Below are positions 25,265-35,188 of a stretch of 64,000 nucleotides of DNA, piece after piece. Source of the DNA: Maridesulfovibrio sp. GTDB lineage: Bacteria > Desulfobacterota > Desulfovibrionia > Desulfovibrionales > Desulfovibrionaceae. Below the pieces are notes generated by a model that saw only the letters and a program-made list of their open reading frames with translations, was not told where the DNA came from and made no database searches. The DNA is taken from NCBI RefSeq assembly GCF_963666665.1, contig NZ_OY762999.1:1059501-1123500 (forward strand), given 5' to 3'. Each line of letters begins with the position of its first letter. Position 1 is the first letter of the stretch. Both the position numbers and the translations under genes were made by a program.

Positions 25265-26656
25265 ATGAAAAAAGAATATTGCGGACTGTTCGGGATTTAT
25301 GGACATCCCGAAGCAGCAAGAATGACATACTTTGGCCTTTACGCTATGCAGCATCGCGGACAGGAATCTGCCGGGATAGTTACATGGGATGGTACAAGCA
25401 TCCGTGAGCAGAAGGGCATGGGCCTTGTTGCTGATGTTTTCAATGAACGTCATTTGGGTAAAGAACTTAAAGGCGACATTGGTGTCGGACATATCCGTTA
25501 TTCCACTACCGGGGCTTCTCTGATCAGGAACGCGCAGCCTTTTCTCGTTAAATTCGGTGATCTGCATCTGGCGATCGCTCATAACGGAAACCTCGTAAAC
25601 ACCCTTGAACTGCGTCATGAGCTTGAGGCACAGGGATCAATTTTCCAGACTACCATGGATTCTGAGGTCTTTGTCCACCTGATTGCCAAGAATCTTAACG
25701 GTAATACAATTGAAGACGCTGTCATGGAGGCCTGCCGTAAGGTTAAGGGAGCATTCTCCCTGCTGATCATGGCTAATGATAAGCTTATTGCTGTTAAAGA
25801 CCCCAACGGGTTCCGTCCGTTGGCTATCGGACGTGTAGGTGATAATTATACTTTTGCTTCTGAGACTTGTGCATTTGACCTGATTGATGCTGAGGAAATT
25901 CGTCCTCTAAATGCAGGTGAAATGGTCGTAGTGGAAGGCGGCAAACTGACTTCCTACACCTATTGCGAAAGCGCTCCTAAGCGTCAGTGTATTTTTGAGC
26001 TTATTTATTTCGCACGTCCTGACTCTACCGTTTTCGGTGAAGTTGTTTATGAAAGACGTAAGAAAATGGGTGCAGTTCTCGCAGAAGAACAGCCGGTTGA
26101 TGTAGATTTCGTCATGCCTTTTCCTGACTCCGGTAACTATGCTGCTGTAGGTTTTTCCCAGCAGTCCGGTCTGCCGCTTGAGTTGGCGATGATTCGCAAC
26201 CATTATGTAGGCCGTACTTTTATTCAGCCTTCTCAGGATATGCGCGATTTCAGCGTACGGGTTAAACTTAACCCGGTTAAATCCATGATCAAGGGTAAGA
26301 AAATTATGATCGTGGAAGATTCTATTGTCCGCGGAACAACTACCCGGACCAGAATCAAAAAGCTGCGTGAACTCGGTGCCCGTGAGATTCACATGCGGGT
26401 CAGCTGCCCGCCGATCCGCTTCCCTTGCTACTACGGTATTGATTTCTCTTCCAAAGGAGAGCTTATTGCCGCCAACAGCACTGAAGAGGAAATTGCACGT
26501 TTCCTCGGCCTTGATTCACTGCACTACCTGTCCATCGAAGGGCTGCTCAGTTCAGTGGAAGACAAGGATTCATACTGCCTTGCATGCTTCAACGGTGATT
26601 ATCCCATTGCTCCCTGCAAGGGATATGGAAAAATGTGCCTTGAAAATGAAGGCTAA
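25265..26656 (+). CDS. purF: Amidophosphoribosyltransferase
   Basis: PurF performs the first committed step of purine synthesis, moving glutamine amide to PRPP. From ATG 25265 (463 residues) a five-residue propeptide precedes C6 in CGLFGIYG, the N-terminal nucleophile after processing. An upstream in-frame ATG (25208) lacks support. The PRPP loop is IMIVEDSIVRGTT. Four cysteines in KRQC, RFPC and YCLAC match the [4Fe-4S] ligands of the oxygen-sensitive Bacillus-type enzyme, which suits an anaerobe. The gene is followed closely by the YkgJ-type gene and PBP1A. Confidence 0.96.
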   Translation: MKKEYCGLFGIYGHPEAARMTYFGLYAMQHRGQESAGIVTWDGTSIREQKGMGLVADVFNERHLGKELKGDIGVGHIRYSTTGASLIRNAQPFLVKFGDLHLAIAHNGNLVNTLELRHELEAQGSIFQTTMDSEVFVHLIAKNLNGNTIEDAVMEACRKVKGAFSLLIMANDKLIAVKDPNGFRPLAIGRVGDNYTFASETCAFDLIDAEEIRPLNAGEMVVVEGGKLTSYTYCESAPKRQCIFELIYFARPDSTVFGEVVYERRKKMGAVLAEEQPVDVDFVMPFPDSGNYAAVGFSQQSGLPLELAMIRNHYVGRTFIQPSQDMRDFSVRVKLNPVKSMIKGKKIMIVEDSIVRGTTTRTRIKKLRELGAREIHMRVSCPPIRFPCYYGIDFSSKGELIAANSTEEEIARFLGLDSLHYLSIEGLLSSVEDKDSYCLACFNGDYPIAPCKGYGKMCLENEG

Positions 26657-26680
26657 AAGAACCGGGAGTCTTTGATTATC

Positions 26681-27211
26681 ATGAGCGATCCTTTTGTCTG
26701 TGCCAGATGTGCCGCCAAGGGGCCGACATGTTGTGAACTGACTCCGGGAACAGAGGAAGTTTGCTTCCCTGTCTCAGAATATGAACGGGAACGCATCATT
26801 GAGTGCGTTCCCGATTCCGGTGGGTTTGCTTTACAAGTAAATACGCCTGTTTTTATTGAAAATTTACTTCGACTTTTTCCGGGGCAACGCAGAAGAGTAA
26901 AAGAGCTTTTTCCCCCGGGTGGAATGCATTACCGGTTGGAAGTTGATTCCAATGGAAAATGTTTGTTTCTTGGTAGCGAGGGCTGTGTTATCCCCAAAGA
27001 AGTCCGGCCCTTGTATTGCCGGCTTTTTCCTTTTTGGACAAACGAAAATGGCAGAATTACACTTCTTGAAGTTGAAAAATGCCTCGCTCAGCATGAAAAT
27101 AAGACTCCGGGCAAGCTTTTTAAAGCTCTTGGAATTACGCAGGCCGAAGTGCGAGAATTGCATAGCAGGCTGAGAATAGCTTGGGGCTTTGTTCCCCATG
27201 CAGATGACTGA
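26681..27211 (+). CDS. YkgJ-type cysteine-cluster protein
   Basis: The 176-residue soluble protein has the CxxCxxxxxxCC pattern of the zinc/iron-chelating YkgJ family (CARCAAKGPTCC near the start), with later cysteines in KCLFL, EGCVIP, YCRLFP and EKCL. The family binds an iron-sulfur or metal centre, and its function is unknown. GGGAG at 26664-26668 could serve TTG 26672 or ATG 26681; I chose ATG. Just 12 bp separate it from PBP1A and 24 bp from purF, so the three genes probably form one operon. Confidence 0.8.
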   Translation: MSDPFVCARCAAKGPTCCELTPGTEEVCFPVSEYERERIIECVPDSGGFALQVNTPVFIENLLRLFPGQRRRVKELFPPGGMHYRLEVDSNGKCLFLGSEGCVIPKEVRPLYCRLFPFWTNENGRITLLEVEKCLAQHENKTPGKLFKALGITQAEVRELHSRLRIAWGFVPHADD

Positions 27212-27223
27212 TGAGAATCACAA

Positions 27224-29635
27224 ATGAAAAAAGTATATAAAATCCTACTGATAGTGACGTTGGCGATGGGAATCCTCGGCGTAGGGTCCATTGCCGGACT
27301 TTATTTCTGGGCTGCCAGCGATCTGCCCGGATTCAAAAATATTACCGACTATAATCCTCCTCTGGTTACCACTGTTTATTCCCGCAACCACAAGGTTCTC
27401 GGATATTTTTATAAGGAAAAGCGTTTTCTGGTCCGCATGGACGAGATGACTCCGCTGTTGCCAAAGGCTTTTCTGGCAGCCGAAGATGCTTCTTTTTATC
27501 AGCATGACGGTGTTGATTTTACCGCTATTTCCCGTGCTTTTGTTGCCAACATGAAAAGCGGCGCAAAGACTCAGGGCGGAAGTACCATTACCCAGCAGAT
27601 TATTAAGCGTTTGCTCCTGTCTCCTGAGAAGAGCTACAAGCGTAAGATCAAGGAAGCCATCCTCGCTTTCCGTTTGGAGCATTATCTTGAAAAAGATGAA
27701 ATCCTGACCATTTACCTGAACCAGATTTATCTTGGAGCAGGAGCTTACGGAGTTGAAGCCGCAGCGCGTACCTATTTTGGAAAGCATGTAACTGAGCTTA
27801 CTGTTGCTGAATGTGCACTGCTGGCAGGATTGCCGCAGGCTCCAAGCCGTTATGATCCTCTGCGTCACCCTGAAAGGGCAAAGGCCCGTCAGCTCTATGT
27901 GCTTGGACAGATGTATGAGCATAATTGGATTACCCGCGATGAGTACAACAAGGCTGTGGAGCAGCCTCTTGTCTACAAGAGCATGGAAGATCCTTCATGG
28001 AAGCACGGTCCCTATTTTCTTGAAGAAGTTCGTCGCTGGCTGATTGATAAATATGGTGAGGAGACTGTCTACACAGGTGGTCTTAATGTTTACACCACTT
28101 GTGATATCAAGCATCAGGACGCAGCCGATGAAGCTGTTAGGGAGGGGCTTGAATCCTCCACTAGACGTCGTGGCTGGAGAGGGCCTTTGCTGGAACTTGA
28201 GCCTGCTGAATATGCCGGATTCCTCGCTTCTGAAATTATTCCTGAACCGGAACTGCGTCCCGGGAAATGGGTCAAGGTTCTGGTTACCAAGGTTTCCAAC
28301 AAGGAAGCTGCTGTTAAGTTCGGCAAGTACGCTGCAACTATGCCTGTTACAAGCATGCAATGGTGCCGTACTCCTGATGTGAAGAAAGCTCCTGAAGATG
28401 TCCGCCCCCAGAAGGATGCCACCAAGATACTCAAAAAGGGTGACGTGGTCTGGGCAAGGCTTGATAAGGCTTTTTTCAAAGACGGCAGCGAAGTCAACTT
28501 CAATCAGGTTGATCCTGAAACCGATACTTTGGGTGATGTCAGTTGGCTGGTTTCTCTGATGCAGAAGCCTGTTGTGCAGGGAGCTCTTGTTTCCATGGAC
28601 CCCAAGAATGGCGATGTTCTGGCAATGGTCGGAGGTTATGCCTTCGGCGGAAATCAGGGAAGCCAGTTTAACCGTGCAACTCAGGCTAAACGTCAGCCCG
28701 GTTCTGCTTTCAAGCCTATTGTTTATTCAACAGCTATGGATAATGGTTTTACCACAGCTTCAATCCTGATGGATGCTCCTTTCGTGTACACTGACATGGA
28801 AGCCGGGAAGCTTTGGAAACCGCAGAACTTCGAAGGTGTATTCTACGGACCTACCTTACTGCGCACAGCTCTGGTTAAATCCAGAAACCTTGTGACAATC
28901 AGGCTGGCCCGCAAGATGAGCATTGATAAAATTATCCAGCGCGCTAAAGACATGGGCCTTGAAGCTGATTTTCCCAGAGACCTTTCTGTGGCACTTGGCT
29001 CCGGTTCTGTAACCCTGCTGAATATGGTTGAAGCCTATTCAACTTTCGCAAGAGGCGGTTCCCGCGTAAAAGCCCGTTTGGTTCTTTCAGTGAACAGTGC
29101 ATGGGGAGAATTGCTTTATGATTCCAAACCGGAATTTACCGATGCCATCAGCCCGCAGACTGCCTACATTATGTGTGACCTGATGAAAGAGGTTGTCCAG
29201 CATGGAACCGGCTGGAGAGCAAAAGTTTTGCGCCGTCCGGTTGCCGGTAAGACCGGAACAACCAACAATGAGCAGGATGCATGGTACATGGGATTTTCTC
29301 CCTATCTTGTAACCGGTGTATTTGTCGGCTTTGACCAGCTGACTCCCATGGGTAAATGGGAGACCGGTTCACGTGCTGCCAGCCCGCTTTGGGTTTCTTA
29401 CCGCATGAAGGTGGAAAATGATTATCCATATGAGGATTTTCCGCAGCCTGACGGTGTTGTAATGGCTAAAATTGATGCTGCTTCCGGTCTGCTTGCCGGA
29501 CCTAATTCCAAGGAAACCTACTTCTTGCCGTTCAAGGAAGGTACGCAGCCCACAAGGACCGCATCCGGTTCCGGCGAGGATGGAGATTCCGGCGGTTCAG
29601 GTTCCAGTGAGGATTTGTTTAAGCAGACTTTCTAG
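27224..29635 (+). CDS. mrcA: Penicillin-binding protein 1A
   Basis: This is a bifunctional peptidoglycan synthase anchored by one N-terminal helix (about 5-30). The glycosyltransferase GT51 domain carries E87 in AAEDASFYQHDG and QGGSTITQQ. The transpeptidase domain carries the catalytic serine S494 in SAFK, S553-R-N and K676-T-G-T. Between them lies an OB-like insertion (about 300-450). The C-terminus ends in a Gly/Ser-rich tail. All catalytic residues are present and the length of 803 is normal. It acts on the outer face of the inner membrane. Confidence 0.96.
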   Translation: MKKVYKILLIVTLAMGILGVGSIAGLYFWAASDLPGFKNITDYNPPLVTTVYSRNHKVLGYFYKEKRFLVRMDEMTPLLPKAFLAAEDASFYQHDGVDFTAISRAFVANMKSGAKTQGGSTITQQIIKRLLLSPEKSYKRKIKEAILAFRLEHYLEKDEILTIYLNQIYLGAGAYGVEAAARTYFGKHVTELTVAECALLAGLPQAPSRYDPLRHPERAKARQLYVLGQMYEHNWITRDEYNKAVEQPLVYKSMEDPSWKHGPYFLEEVRRWLIDKYGEETVYTGGLNVYTTCDIKHQDAADEAVREGLESSTRRRGWRGPLLELEPAEYAGFLASEIIPEPELRPGKWVKVLVTKVSNKEAAVKFGKYAATMPVTSMQWCRTPDVKKAPEDVRPQKDATKILKKGDVVWARLDKAFFKDGSEVNFNQVDPETDTLGDVSWLVSLMQKPVVQGALVSMDPKNGDVLAMVGGYAFGGNQGSQFNRATQAKRQPGSAFKPIVYSTAMDNGFTTASILMDAPFVYTDMEAGKLWKPQNFEGVFYGPTLLRTALVKSRNLVTIRLARKMSIDKIIQRAKDMGLEADFPRDLSVALGSGSVTLLNMVEAYSTFARGGSRVKARLVLSVNSAWGELLYDSKPEFTDAISPQTAYIMCDLMKEVVQHGTGWRAKVLRRPVAGKTGTTNNEQDAWYMGFSPYLVTGVFVGFDQLTPMGKWETGSRAASPLWVSYRMKVENDYPYEDFPQPDGVVMAKIDAASGLLAGPNSKETYFLPFKEGTQPTRTASGSGEDGDSGGSGSSEDLFKQTF

Positions 29636-29658
29636 CTGATATTCAATAATAAGATATT

Positions 29659-29700
29659 AATCCCCCCCTGTACTGAAAAGTATAAGGGGGGATTTTTTTT
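29659..29700 (+). terminator. Terminator of the PBP1A operon
   Basis: AATCCCCCC pairs with GGGGGGATT across a loop of about 18 nt and is followed by eight T residues. Confidence 0.88.
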
Positions 29701-29817
29701 GATTAGTATAAAAATACTTTCTTGTGTTACATTCTTGTTACGGAATTTTAGCAGGTGTAATGGCGGCACTTATGCAGTTGCAGCGAATTCGCATTAGTCC
29801 TTTAGGACGGAGGGAAT

Positions 29818-31989
29818 ATGAGCTTACTGGATAAATTTAAAATCAAGACCAAGTTTTTAGGTAATATTTTAATTGTCCTCAGTTTGTGTGCTTCTGCATT
29901 GGGAATGTATCAGTTCGCACTGACTGAAACCGGGAATGGATATACTGATGTTCTCAGTGAAGAGGTTTTTATTTCTCAGCAGGTCCAGAAAGCAGAAATA
30001 GCTATGCTTGAAGCCCGCAGGTCTGAAAAGGATTTTATGCTGCGCAATGATATGAAATATCCTCCGCGGGTTGAAAAGAGTGTGTCAGAGATAGTTGCTG
30101 CCATGGATAATGTTGCCATGGTCGGACATAATACGGGAGTAAATGAGATAGGAAACCTTGCGGCGACAATTAAAGATGATGCATTGCAATATTTGAAGAT
30201 ATTCAAGGAAGTCGTTCAAAGTTATGTGCGAAAAGGGCTGACTCCTGAAGAAGGCCTGCAGGGTGAATTCCGGGCTGCTGCTCATATGATAATGAACCGC
30301 GTGCCGGAATTTGCAGTAGATGATTTATATTTGCAGTGGTTGCAGATGCGCCGGTATGAAAAAGATTTTATGAGAACCGGGAGTGCAAAATACCATACGC
30401 AGTTTCTTGCAGCAGTGAATGCCTATAAAAATGGGTTGGATAAAAGTCCATGTGCTGAGGATGCTAAAAAGCTGCAGCTCAAGGAACTTGGAATATACAC
30501 TCAAGCCATGGAAAGGATTATGCAGGGGGTGCCTGCTGAACTTAAGTCTTCACTATACCTGCAGGCGCGTACCTCTGCCGGGAATATGGAAAAGGCTTTG
30601 CAGTCTGTCTTTGTACCGCAGGTTCAATCTTTAATTCTTTCGGTGCGCAGGAACGAGAAGGATTATTTGCTCCGTGGAAGCGAAAAGTATGTAAAGAAAA
30701 CTCTTGCTGACCTTGAAAAATTGAAGGCTGCTTTTGTTGATTCGTCTATACCGGAGAAAGTAAGGGCCGGGATTGAACAAGGAATTGGGGTATATCGTGC
30801 TTCTTTTATGGCTCTTGTAGATGAAAATAACCGTATAGCTGAACAGAATAATGATATGCGTGGTGCAGTTCATGCTATTGAACCTGAGTTGATAAAAATC
30901 AGGACCATGGCGGAAGAGCGCATGGGGCAACGGACAGTTGCGCTTGAAGTCGAGGCCGGGATCTTTTCAAAGACGGCAATGGGCCTCGGTGGTGTTGCTC
31001 TATTTATAGGCATTGTGATTTCCTTGCTGGTTACTAATTCTATTGCCCGCCCGTTACGTACGGCAGAGAGCACAGTCATGAGGATGGCCAATGGTGATCT
31101 TAATCAGAATGTGCAGTCTGCCAGCCGCGATGAAACCGGAGTAATGCTAAATGCCATGGGGAATATGATCTACAGGCTTCGTGATGTTGTTACCGGAGTT
31201 AATTCTGCTGTATCGAATATTGCGGCGGGCAGTGAGGAACTGGCTGCAACAGCTGAATCCATGTCTCAGGGGTCATCCGAGCAGGCTTCAAGTGTGGAAG
31301 AGCTTTCCGCCTCAATCAACTCTGTTACTATGTCCATTGAAAAGAACGTCCATAATTCTCAAGAAACGTCTAAAATTGCAGCTAAAGCTGCGGCTAAAGC
31401 AGATGAAAGCGGGCAGGTCGTATCCGGAGCTGTCGGAGCGATGAAAGATATTGCCGAGAAGATTACCATCATTGAGGATATCGCACGCCAGACAAATTTA
31501 CTGGCACTTAATGCCGCAATCGAGGCTGCAAGAGCCGGAGAGCACGGCAAGGGCTTCGCTGTTGTCGCCGCAGAGGTTCGCAAGCTTGCAGAGCGCAGTG
31601 GAATCGCAGCCGGTGAGATTAGCGAGCTTTCCACCAGTACGCTCAGGGTTGCAGATAAGGCTGTACAGATGCTTAATGAATTGGTCCCGGAAATCGGCAA
31701 GACCTCCGATTTGGTAGAAGAAATTAATGCCACCTGTGCGGAACAGGATGAGTCGATTAAGCAGATTGGTGCGGCCGTAGCGCAGGTAGAAGTGGCAACG
31801 CAGACCTCTGCTTCTGCGGCAGAGGAGGTTTCAGCAACATCGCAGGAACTGGCCGGTCAGGCAGAGACCCTGCGCAGGATGATGGGGTATTTTAAGTGTG
31901 ATTCAGCGGGGCATTGCGAAGTAGCCGATTTGGATGAACCAAAGGCTCTTGCTTCTGCCGATGTCTACGATGGGATGGATAGGTTCTAA
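29818..31989 (+). CDS. Methyl-accepting chemotaxis protein with large periplasmic sensor
   Basis: This is a chemoreceptor of 723 residues: membrane helix 1 at about 13-34, a periplasmic domain to about 375, helix 2 at about 380-402, HAMP to about 455, and a cytoplasmic signalling domain whose tip contains EDIARQTNLLALNAAIEAARAGEHGKG in two adjoining parts. The periplasmic part is all-helical and has R-R-x-E-K-D-[FY] three times (67-73, 178-184, 277-283), like the repeated helices of HBM sensors but with one extra copy. The ligand is unknown. AGGACGGAGGG precedes the ATG. No che genes are adjacent. Confidence 0.92.
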   Translation: MSLLDKFKIKTKFLGNILIVLSLCASALGMYQFALTETGNGYTDVLSEEVFISQQVQKAEIAMLEARRSEKDFMLRNDMKYPPRVEKSVSEIVAAMDNVAMVGHNTGVNEIGNLAATIKDDALQYLKIFKEVVQSYVRKGLTPEEGLQGEFRAAAHMIMNRVPEFAVDDLYLQWLQMRRYEKDFMRTGSAKYHTQFLAAVNAYKNGLDKSPCAEDAKKLQLKELGIYTQAMERIMQGVPAELKSSLYLQARTSAGNMEKALQSVFVPQVQSLILSVRRNEKDYLLRGSEKYVKKTLADLEKLKAAFVDSSIPEKVRAGIEQGIGVYRASFMALVDENNRIAEQNNDMRGAVHAIEPELIKIRTMAEERMGQRTVALEVEAGIFSKTAMGLGGVALFIGIVISLLVTNSIARPLRTAESTVMRMANGDLNQNVQSASRDETGVMLNAMGNMIYRLRDVVTGVNSAVSNIAAGSEELAATAESMSQGSSEQASSVEELSASINSVTMSIEKNVHNSQETSKIAAKAAAKADESGQVVSGAVGAMKDIAEKITIIEDIARQTNLLALNAAIEAARAGEHGKGFAVVAAEVRKLAERSGIAAGEISELSTSTLRVADKAVQMLNELVPEIGKTSDLVEEINATCAEQDESIKQIGAAVAQVEVATQTSASAAEEVSATSQELAGQAETLRRMMGYFKCDSAGHCEVADLDEPKALASADVYDGMDRF

Positions 31990-31991
31990 AA

Positions 31992-32025
31992 AAAACGGGG
32001 GATATCAAACGATATCCCCCGTTTT
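31992..32025. terminator. Bidirectional terminator, chemoreceptor / pyrE
   Basis: A perfect 15-bp stem (31992-32006 with 32011-32025) with loop AAAC and A/T flanks ends both converging genes. Confidence 0.92.
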
Positions 32026-32036
32026 CATCAAATGGC

Positions 32037-32732
32037 TTACTCAGGGTAGGTGGAAATGCCACCGTGGGCGGCAGACCAATCAACGGGGTTGTTGAGGAAT
32101 TTTTCCACTTCATCCAGAGATTTGGTGTCGAAGTACTTTTCTTTCTTGGCAACGTTGAGGATATCCCACCAAGTTGCGAGAGAAAGCATTTCCAGTCCGG
32201 CAGAAGCAAGGGTTTCCTTGGTCTTGGGGAAGATGCCGTAGTGGAAGAGTACGAAAGTATGAGTCACTTCAGCTCCGGCATGGCGCAGAGCCTGTGCGAA
32301 GTTGATCTTGCTGCGACCGTCGGTAGTCAGGTCTTCAACCAGCAGGACCTTGGAGCCTTCTGCAAAATCACCTTCGATCTGAGCGTCACGGCCGAATCCT
32401 TTGGGTTTTTTGCGTACGTACTGCATGGGCAGCATGAGGCGGTCAGAGAGCCATGCGGCGAATGGGATACCTGCAGTTTCGCCACCTGCAACGCAGTCGA
32501 TGGACTCGAAGCCGCATTCACGCAGGATAATGGATGCTCCGAAATCCATCAGGGTATTACGGACTCTGGGAAAGGAAATGAGCTTGCGGCAGTCAATATA
32601 GACCGGGCTGGCCCAGCCGGAGGTGAACTTGAAGGGCTCATCTGCACGGAAGTGAACTGCTTCTACTTCGATGAGCATTTTCGCTGTGATTTCAGCGATG
32701 GTTTCTTTGTCAGGAAAGCTGGTAGGAACCAT
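32037..32732 (-). CDS. pyrE: Orotate phosphoribosyltransferase
   Basis: PyrE joins orotate and PRPP to give OMP. The PRPP-binding loop VLLVEDLTTDGRSK and the upstream KFTSGWASPVYIDCRK motif are clear. At 231 residues it is slightly longer than E. coli PyrE. AAGGAG stands before the ATG. It lies downstream of pyrC on the same strand but is separated by a terminator, so it probably has its own promoter or relies on read-through. Confidence 0.95.
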   Translation of the reverse strand: MVPTSFPDKETIAEITAKMLIEVEAVHFRADEPFKFTSGWASPVYIDCRKLISFPRVRNTLMDFGASIILRECGFESIDCVAGGETAGIPFAAWLSDRLMLPMQYVRKKPKGFGRDAQIEGDFAEGSKVLLVEDLTTDGRSKINFAQALRHAGAEVTHTFVLFHYGIFPKTKETLASAGLEMLSLATWWDILNVAKKEKYFDTKSLDEVEKFLNNPVDWSAAHGGISTYPE

Positions 32733-32760
32733 TTTTTCTCCTTGTGTTAGTTGTATCGCG

Positions 32761-32795
32761 AAAAAAAAGCTGAACCGAAATATAACGGTTCAGCT
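32761..32795 (-). terminator. Terminator between pyrC and pyrE
   Basis: On the minus strand AGCTGAACCG pairs with CGGTTCAGCT around an 8-nt loop and is followed by eight T residues, within the 67-bp pyrC-pyrE gap. Confidence 0.88.
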
Positions 32796-32799
32796 GGTA

Positions 32800-33843
32800 T
32801 CAATCAACCAAATCCCAAAATAAGGGAGTATCGGGTTTGAATATCTTTACGATATCTCCTCCGACTTTAATCTGCCAGTCCATTTCAACGGGGTTTTCTC
32901 GTTTGACTAAAGTAACAGTGCTGCCATTGGGAGAAAAACCGTAAAATCTGGCACCGTATATGGAAGTAAACCCTTCGAGTTTGTCCAGAGCATTCAGCTC
33001 GTCAAACACTTGAGTTACATATCCTATTGATGTGGGGGCATTGAATATGCCCGCCGCTGCTCCGGCCTTTTCTTTGGCACGGGCAGGATGGGGGGCAGAA
33101 TCAGTGCCGAGGAAAAATCTTTCATCACCGGATACGGCGGCCCTGCGCACAGCCTCGCGGTCTTCGAAGGTTTTGGCTACGGGCAGGCAGTACATGTAGG
33201 GATTCATACCGCCTTTGAAAAGGTCATTGCGGGTCAGCAGCAGATGGTGCGGGGTAATGGTCGCGACCATGTTTTCATCCTGCTTAAGAACGTAGTCAAC
33301 TCCGGCCTTACTGGTCAGGTGTTCGAATACTATTTTGAGTTCAGGGAAATCTTTACGTACCGGTTCAAGCACCCGTTCAATAAATACTGCTTCACGGTCA
33401 AAAACGTCCACTTCCGAGTCGGTGACTTCGCCGTGTACGGAAAGGGGCAAGCCTATTTCCTGCATGGCATTCAGAACAGGATAGACCTTTTTAATGTCTG
33501 TAACTCCATTGTCGGAGTTCGTGGTCGCACCGGCTGGGAAAAGTTTAACCGCATGAAATGCTTTGACTGCGTATGCTGTATGAATGTCTTCTGCAGAAGT
33601 TGAATCCGTAAGGTAGCAGGTCATGAGCGGTTCAAAATTAGAACCTTCAGGACGGGCATCAATTATTCTTTTACGGTACTCTTCAGCCTGTTTTGCGGTG
33701 GTCACCGGAACCATGAGGTTGGGCATGACAATGGCCCGACCGTAAATTTTTGCACTGGAAGGAAGCACTGCCGCAAGCATTTCACCTTCGCGCAGGTGAA
33801 GATGCCAATCATCAGGTCGTATGATGGTTATTTCGTTGTTCAT
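32800..33843 (-). CDS. pyrC: Dihydroorotase (class II type)
   Basis: PyrC interconverts carbamoyl-aspartate and dihydroorotate. DDWHLHLREGEML carries the first zinc pair, and the later conserved DSAPH and G-A-A-A-G-I-F-N segments fit the E. coli-type enzyme; the length of 347 is the same. The ATG overlaps the stop of the upstream amidohydrolase gene (ATGA), so translation is coupled. A longer in-frame extension to 34047 is only the shadow of that gene. This coupling to a carbamoyl hydrolase and TRAP genes is unusual for a housekeeping pyrC. Confidence 0.95.
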   Translation of the reverse strand: MNNEITIIRPDDWHLHLREGEMLAAVLPSSAKIYGRAIVMPNLMVPVTTAKQAEEYRKRIIDARPEGSNFEPLMTCYLTDSTSAEDIHTAYAVKAFHAVKLFPAGATTNSDNGVTDIKKVYPVLNAMQEIGLPLSVHGEVTDSEVDVFDREAVFIERVLEPVRKDFPELKIVFEHLTSKAGVDYVLKQDENMVATITPHHLLLTRNDLFKGGMNPYMYCLPVAKTFEDREAVRRAAVSGDERFFLGTDSAPHPARAKEKAGAAAGIFNAPTSIGYVTQVFDELNALDKLEGFTSIYGARFYGFSPNGSTVTLVKRENPVEMDWQIKVGGDIVKIFKPDTPLFWDLVD

Positions 33844-35174
33844 AAGTTGAACTCCGTGATTGTGCGGTGCAGTACTGAAAGGCCCCGGATAAAGTCTTCC
33901 ATGTCCATTGCCTCTTCCGGGTTGTGAGAGCCGTTGCGGTTGCGCACGAATATCATGCCTGTGGAAACACCCGCGTTGGCGAAGAGCGAGGCATCGTGCC
34001 CAGCTCCACTGGGAATAGCTTCTACAGGTAAGCCTTCCGCAATGCAAGCATTGTTTATACGATCCACTATTTCCTGATCAATAACAGCAGGCGGAGTTTT
34101 AACCGGCTTGTCGAATTCGAATTTAACCCTGCGCTCATAAGTGATCGTAGCACATTCGGAGTGGAGCAGGGCTTCAATGGCCGCTAGGGTATGCTCATAC
34201 TGGCTGCGGGCTTCAAAGCTGAAAGTTACTTCGCCGGGAATACGCGACATGGCATGGTGCTGCTGGTCGGTGCAGAGTATACCGCAGGTCGCCACCAGAT
34301 CACCACCATGCTGAAGGATGGTGGTCCAGTGATCATCAATACGTGTGATAAGTTCAGCGGTGGCAAATACCGCATCCTTGCGCAGCCAGCGGGGAACAGC
34401 TCCGGAATGACCGGCTTCACCTATGCATTTGATCCTGCGATGGCGGATGTTGCCCCGGATTCCGGTTACTGCGGCAACGGGAAGGTTGCGGGCGATCATG
34501 ACCGGACCCTGCTCAATATGCAGCTCAAAGAAAGCTTTGATCTTTGAAGTGTCGATGAGCACTTCTCCCTTGGCAATGCGTTCTACATCAGCTCCGCAAT
34601 CGATCATATGATCTTTTAAGGGACGGCTGTCATCACGCTGGAGGAGTTCCTGTTCAGATTCTTCCAGCTTACCGAGCAATGCTTTGGAACCTAGATAGCA
34701 GGCACCGAACCATGCGCTCTCTTCTCCGCGCAGAGCGATAACCTTTACCGGAACTTCAAGAGTCTTGCCGCTGCGTTTAATCTCTGCAAGGCAGAGCAGG
34801 CCAGCAATTACTCCGGCGGCACCGTCATAGTTTCCGCCTTGAGGTACTGAATCAAGGTGTGATCCGATAAGGATATATTCTTTGTCCTCCGGGATCTTTT
34901 CAAGTTCAACAACAAGGTTTGCGGCATTGTCGCGGTAGGTGATTAAACCTTCTTTGTGAGCGAATTTTTCAATCAGCTCAAAGGCCCGTGTTTCAGCTTC
35001 TCCATATGAAGGGCGGGACACACCTGCCACATCTCGGGACAGTTTTTCCAGATCATCAAAAAGCTTTTCTGCTTCTGCTGTGAGATGATCAAGGGAAGCC
35101 TTGTGTTGCGGAATCGGATGCGGACTGTTGCTGTTGCCTGTTCCGCCCATATTGCTGGTCATTGCGTTAATCAT
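33840..35174 (-). CDS. M20-type N-carbamoyl-L-amino-acid / ureido amidohydrolase
   Basis: This zinc hydrolase belongs to the hydantoinase/carbamoylase (AmaB, allantoate amidohydrolase) family, which cleaves N-carbamoyl or ureido groups to release ammonia and CO2. The metal ligands appear in order: GSHLDS, NYDGAAG, RGEES, ELHIEQGP and the terminal NGSHNPEEA. The lid domain with GEAGHSGAVP lies between. At 444 residues it is somewhat longer than usual because of an N-terminal extension of about 25 residues. It lies 14 bp after dctM and overlaps pyrC by 4 bp, so its substrate is probably what the TRAP system imports or a relative of it. The exact substrate is unknown. Confidence 0.85.
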   Translation of the reverse strand: MINAMTSNMGGTGNSNSPHPIPQHKASLDHLTAEAEKLFDDLEKLSRDVAGVSRPSYGEAETRAFELIEKFAHKEGLITYRDNAANLVVELEKIPEDKEYILIGSHLDSVPQGGNYDGAAGVIAGLLCLAEIKRSGKTLEVPVKVIALRGEESAWFGACYLGSKALLGKLEESEQELLQRDDSRPLKDHMIDCGADVERIAKGEVLIDTSKIKAFFELHIEQGPVMIARNLPVAAVTGIRGNIRHRRIKCIGEAGHSGAVPRWLRKDAVFATAELITRIDDHWTTILQHGGDLVATCGILCTDQQHHAMSRIPGEVTFSFEARSQYEHTLAAIEALLHSECATITYERRVKFEFDKPVKTPPAVIDQEIVDRINNACIAEGLPVEAIPSGAGHDASLFANAGVSTGMIFVRNRNGSHNPEEAMDMEDFIRGLSVLHRTITEFNL

Positions 35175-35188
35175 GTTAGATTACCTTT

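Noticed and set aside
33844..34047. 68-codon extension of pyrC
   Set aside because: It lies wholly within the upstream hydrolase gene; the ATGA overlap at 33840-33843 gives a start with normal family length.
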